A model generated the notes under the pieces. It saw only the letters and a list, made by a program, of their open reading frames with translations. It had not been told where the DNA came from and did not search any database. DNA of 64,000 bases from Chaunax sp. Z400 (taxonomy: Eukaryota; Chordata; Actinopteri; Lophiiformes; Chaunacidae): positions 8,404,501-8,468,500 of the forward strand of contig CM075188.1 of NCBI GenBank assembly GCA_037577475.1, given 5' to 3'. Position 1 is the first letter of the stretch; every line of letters starts with the position of its first letter. Positions 61,301 through 64,000 of the stretch are shown here, one piece after another. The position numbers and the translations under genes were made by a program.

Positions 61301-62253
61301 TTAGAGCCACACACAAATCCTGACACAGCAACTTACACTACATTGGAGCCAGTCTTAAGTTTTAATGTGTGGCTACCTGTCCTCAGGGGAAAAGGTTTAA
61401 AGAGCATGGGTGAGTGTGGTAGATGTGCGCTGACTCACCAGCTCTGCTGCTTCTCTCTTAGAGTTGTATGTGTCCAGGTGTTCCTGCAGCTCCAGCACAC
61501 TAAACTTCAGAGTCTCCAACAGTCCACAAGAGACCAGCTACAACAGAAAGACAAGACATGAAATATATGCAACCACAACATGACACAAACATATCCACAG
61601 CAGGACACATTATGGGATATGCAGCACTCTGTTTGCAAAATAAAAGGTAGATGTTACTGCAATCAGATTATTATATTTCAGGTCAATCAGTAAAATGACT
61701 GCAGACGGCCATGCAGAGCAGCCTCACCGTCTCTGCATCCAGCAGCACAGTGGGGCACTGTGAGCGAGATGTCATGACTTCCAGGGAGCTGAGGAACTGA
61801 TTACCCATTCGTTGGAGCCTTTCTCCAAGAAAGCGAACAGATGCATGTGTGATGAAGCCAAATTTCCTCTGAATGCTCTGGAGTAAACACAAAGACGTGG
61901 AATTAAACGGGACGGAAAAAATCTTGCTGAGAATGTTCACCAGTAAACAAGAGTGTAGATGCAACAGATCCAAGTGCAGCCCTACCAACCAGAAACGCAA
62001 AAATATCCCCCAAAAAAGAGAATTTAGTATTTAGAAAGCATTTACCTGAAAGAGTCGGGAGAACACGTGGAACGTGTGAACAGCAGAAGAACCATCCGTA
62101 TCTGACAACATTTGGTTGACATGGCAACGCCAAGCATCTTCCTCATTGTCATAGGCAACTGGCTGGAATGCAGCCAGGATAGCAGAGAGGAAGGGTGAAG
62201 GGGGCGGAGAGGCCTGAGTCTCTGGGAAGCAGTCTGCGTCACCTTCATCTTGA
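54052..62253 (-). CDS. fryl: furry-like protein, C-terminal exons (partial gene)
   Basis: FRYL is a very large (about 3000-residue) furry-family scaffold linked to NDR-type kinase signalling, cell morphology and transcription. In transcript order the exons are 62253-62046, 61877-61728, 61537-61439, 60703-60635, 57313-57203, 56619-56426 and 54292-54052, about 356 residues to the TGA at 54052-54054. Recognisable blocks are AYDNEEDAW then HVNQMLSDTDGSSAVHTFH, RKFGFITHASVRFLGERLQ, SCGLLETLKFSVLELQEHLD, WLENCRKTFGDKD (a 69-nt exon), ELCRRLYKLHFQLLLLFQAY, NMSEELTILESCLKEAE, SLIETLRARDFRSAIIQVK, and the end SLWPNDIFGNETDNAVQTLL then YFRHQTLGQTG, finishing VVSTGL. All phases agree. The convergent position after zar1, as in human, favours fryl over fry. 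Earlier exons lie to the right, mostly outside the window. Confidence 0.94.
54890..55075 (+). repeat. dispersed repeat, copy 4
   Basis: It contains ggatctggatgatgatctgg, ccctacccctacaaaac, ctgctaacagacagacagac and gatctccttggtggaggca, the same family as the copy at 8085. It is non-coding. Confidence 0.55.
55254..55312. repeat. (GT)n microsatellite, about 29 units
   Basis: This is an uninterrupted GT dinucleotide run inside the last fryl intron. Confidence 0.98.
58840..59045 (+). pseudogene. hAT (ZBED-type) transposase fragment
   Basis: Translation of the plus strand gives FNHMLKVIGPRYEVPS in one frame and, after a one-base loss near 58895, RTHFSQQVIAALYKQTQ then SAVSLTMDGWTSRAPESYLT in the next. 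The LTMDGWTS block is the catalytic-core signature of ZBED-like Ac/hAT transposases (the Asp is one of the acidic residues). A second frame change lies just upstream near 58845. It is a dead fragment, antisense within fryl. Confidence 0.8.
59067..59250 (+). repeat. direct repeat beside the hAT relic
   Basis: A segment of about 60 bases (ttatttgtgagagagt, then atgttgcacagtcct, then aagctgaaagc) occurs twice, 119-120 bases apart, with roughly 90 percent identity by eye. It is probably internal structure of the hAT element. Confidence 0.7.
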
Positions 62254-62362
62254 CTGAAACACATACGGGGGCCAATAAGCTACAATCCGACATGTTCTAC
62301 ACACCCCTCAGTCTTCACTGAAGGACAAATGTAAACACACAGGCATGCTCACACTCACTCAC

Positions 62363-62436
62363 TGCAAGTAAACAACTTCACATCGCTCCATCTCTGCCTC
62401 CCTGACTGCAGATTTCGCTGCAGTATATTGAGAGCT
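62363..62436 (-). CDS. fryl: candidate further fryl exon
   Basis: A strong donor (TTGCA then gtgagt) ends a minus-strand frame reading REAEMERCEVVYL, whose two leftover bases fit the single leading base of the next firm exon. Three acceptors are possible (before 62436, 62422 or 62412), so the 5' edge is uncertain. The text looks like furry-family helix but I cannot confirm the match. Confidence 0.5.
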
Positions 62437-62549
62437 CTAATCTGCTGCAGTGCTCTTGCATAATAACAACATATGAGCTATTAGCATTTTAGCCTGATGT
62501 ACACATTTCTCTCACTCTCTTCCACACACACACATGTACACATACTCAC

Positions 62550-62570
62550 AGGCCTGTAGGACCAAACAGC
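62550..62570 (-). CDS. fryl: candidate 21-nt fryl microexon
   Basis: A pyrimidine-rich acceptor (tctgtctgcttcttcag) and a strong donor (GGCCT then gtgagt) enclose exactly 21 bases on the gene strand, a multiple of three. The encoded heptapeptide depends on the incoming phase. The support is splice signals only. Confidence 0.35.
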
Positions 62571-64000
62571 CTGAAGAAGCAGACAGAATATAAGTATCTA
62601 AAGCCTGCGCTGCCAAGCGCTGTAGCGGACACAGTCTCTGTCCTCATCCTCACCCCAACTACTGCTTCTCTTCTCTCTTCCCCTTACTCTCTCCCCTCGT
62701 CTGCAGCTCGGCTGTGCTGTAACTGCTAACAGTACTAGCGCGCTGCACTCCCATCCCACACAGGACTGCAGAGGTCCGTACAAGCTGGGAATCTACACAC
62801 ACACACACACTTCTGCAAAACAGAGCCAGCTCCAACCTCACAAAGGTAGGACATTACCGAGTTGTTTAAATCTTGCTTTCACCCACTCACATAAATCCTC
62901 CTATGTAGAAAAGCACTAAACTGGTTAGTGGCCTGCCGTTTCCAGACAATCACTCAGAGTACACTCCACTCACACACTTGCCTATCAATCATGCATGGCT
63001 TAGCTAAGTGAAAGACCTTCAGTAGAGTGACGTACGCTAGTAAGAAGCCAAGTGAGTGACTGTGTGTGTGTTGCCTTTTCATATTAGCTCAGTTTAGTTT
63101 AAAACCTTGACTTTACAACTGTCCTCCAGGCAGAATTGGCCCACCTTGAATGTTTAAATGTGGATTTGAGCCAGAACGCTCAGCATATTTCCATCCTACA
63201 TGGGAGCCGGGCCAAGGAAAAGATTACCCATCATACCATGTTACATATTGTAAGCCATTAGCCTTCATAGGCAGCCATACTCAAAGTATTGTTTCTGACT
63301 TTTCATCACAATAAAATCAACGAAAATGATCACATTAATGTCTTGCAGTTTCAATTAGAAATAAGAAGTTAAATATATTAGATTTTGTACACTAATATAG
63401 CAGCAAAACAACTACTTGCTATGTAAAGACACAGTGTAATAATGGCATCATACTCCTTCGTGCGTTGTACTCCGAGCCTCTCGGGTCTTTGTTTCGGTAG
63501 TTGGTCATGGTATGCATGCACGCATGTGAGTCTGTACCAGTCTTTACCGCTTATGTTTTCAACATGGCAGCCAGGTCACACAGTTTTACAAGTTGTAAAT
63601 TTGAGGGGACAAAACAGCAATGCAGGAACAGAAGCTTGATCCATATTTGATCAGCAAAGCCTAGTTTGACAGTTTGTTCTGAGTTTAGTGAGCAGCGCGT
63701 GTTCAGATGCCTCTTATTTTTCTCTAAATTAAATGAGTAAACAAAAAGCACATTTGTTTTGCTTAGAGATTGTGGTGCTCTAGTGCGACGTTCAGTGGCT
63801 GAAAATGACTGAATAAATGGACAGTTTCAATCAGGGTTTAACCCACAAAGATGATTAACAGAGATGTGCTGCTTTGTTAAAAAAAACCAACCAAAGAACC
63901 CTTCAACATGCTGCTCTGATTGTACTACCAAGCCAACATACCATGTGATCGATCCATCACAATCAATCGAGAACTTGCTAAGCTTAATAGACAGGACTTG
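62571..64000 (-). other. fryl: fryl upstream intron (right edge)
   Basis: There is no convincing exon up to the window edge. A pyrimidine-rich stretch lies near 62660-62712 and a short CA run near 62793-62811. Several weak donors were seen (for example near 62893 and 63547) but none closes a plausible coding exon. Confidence 0.5.

Noticed and set aside
62598..62841. Minus-strand frames of 60 codons in the fryl upstream intron
   Set aside because: Ser/Arg-rich translations of a pyrimidine tract; no furry-family text and no suitable splice sites.

Overview
The window is a stretch of a teleost fish nuclear genome. The basis is vertebrate gene structure (short exons, GT-AG introns, AT-rich introns), proteins that read as vertebrate orthologues with fish-type divergence, and typical fish repeats: a V-SINE/HE1-type SINE, hAT-type MITEs, an L1-like LINE tail, a ZBED-type hAT transposase relic and long CA/GT microsatellites. 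The species cannot be named from sequence alone; a percomorph-type fish is plausible.

Layout, left to right. (1) 1-14.3 kb: 5' part of palld (palladin) on the minus strand. One large coding exon (13336-14306) is visible; everything to its left is its first coding intron, holding repeats, a 15-bp-TSD-flanked LINE and a TATA motif that could be an internal promoter. (2) 14.3-18.1 kb: palld 5' leader or intergenic DNA, with one unassigned open exon-like block on the minus strand (16230-16508). (3) 18.1-24.9 kb: anapc4 (APC/C subunit 4), plus strand, complete, 27 coding exons, 805 residues. (4) 26.9-42.1 kb: slain2 (microtubule plus-end protein), plus strand, complete, 8 core exons (580 residues) and two candidate in-phase cassette exons. 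(5) 46.4-48.4 kb: slc10a4 (orphan vesicular SLC10 transporter), plus strand, complete, 3 exons, 419 residues. (6) 49.0-51.1 kb: zar1 (zygote arrest 1, oocyte RNA-binding protein), plus strand, complete, 4 exons, 327 residues. (7) 54.05 kb to the right edge: 3' end of fryl (furry-like), minus strand, convergent with zar1; seven firm exons plus two candidates, the rest lying beyond the window.

The block slain2-slc10a4-zar1-fryl keeps the order and orientation known from human 4p11-p12. anapc4 and palld also sit on human chromosome 4, at 4p15 and 4q32, so the window condenses loci that are far apart in human. The genes do not form a pathway: they are a cell-cycle ubiquitin ligase subunit, a microtubule regulator, a neuronal transporter, an oocyte translational regulator, a morphogenesis scaffold and an actin scaffold. 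No undescribed biological system was found. The most useful leads are candidate unannotated exons in slain2 and fryl, an unassigned exon upstream of palld, and a possible internal palld promoter.
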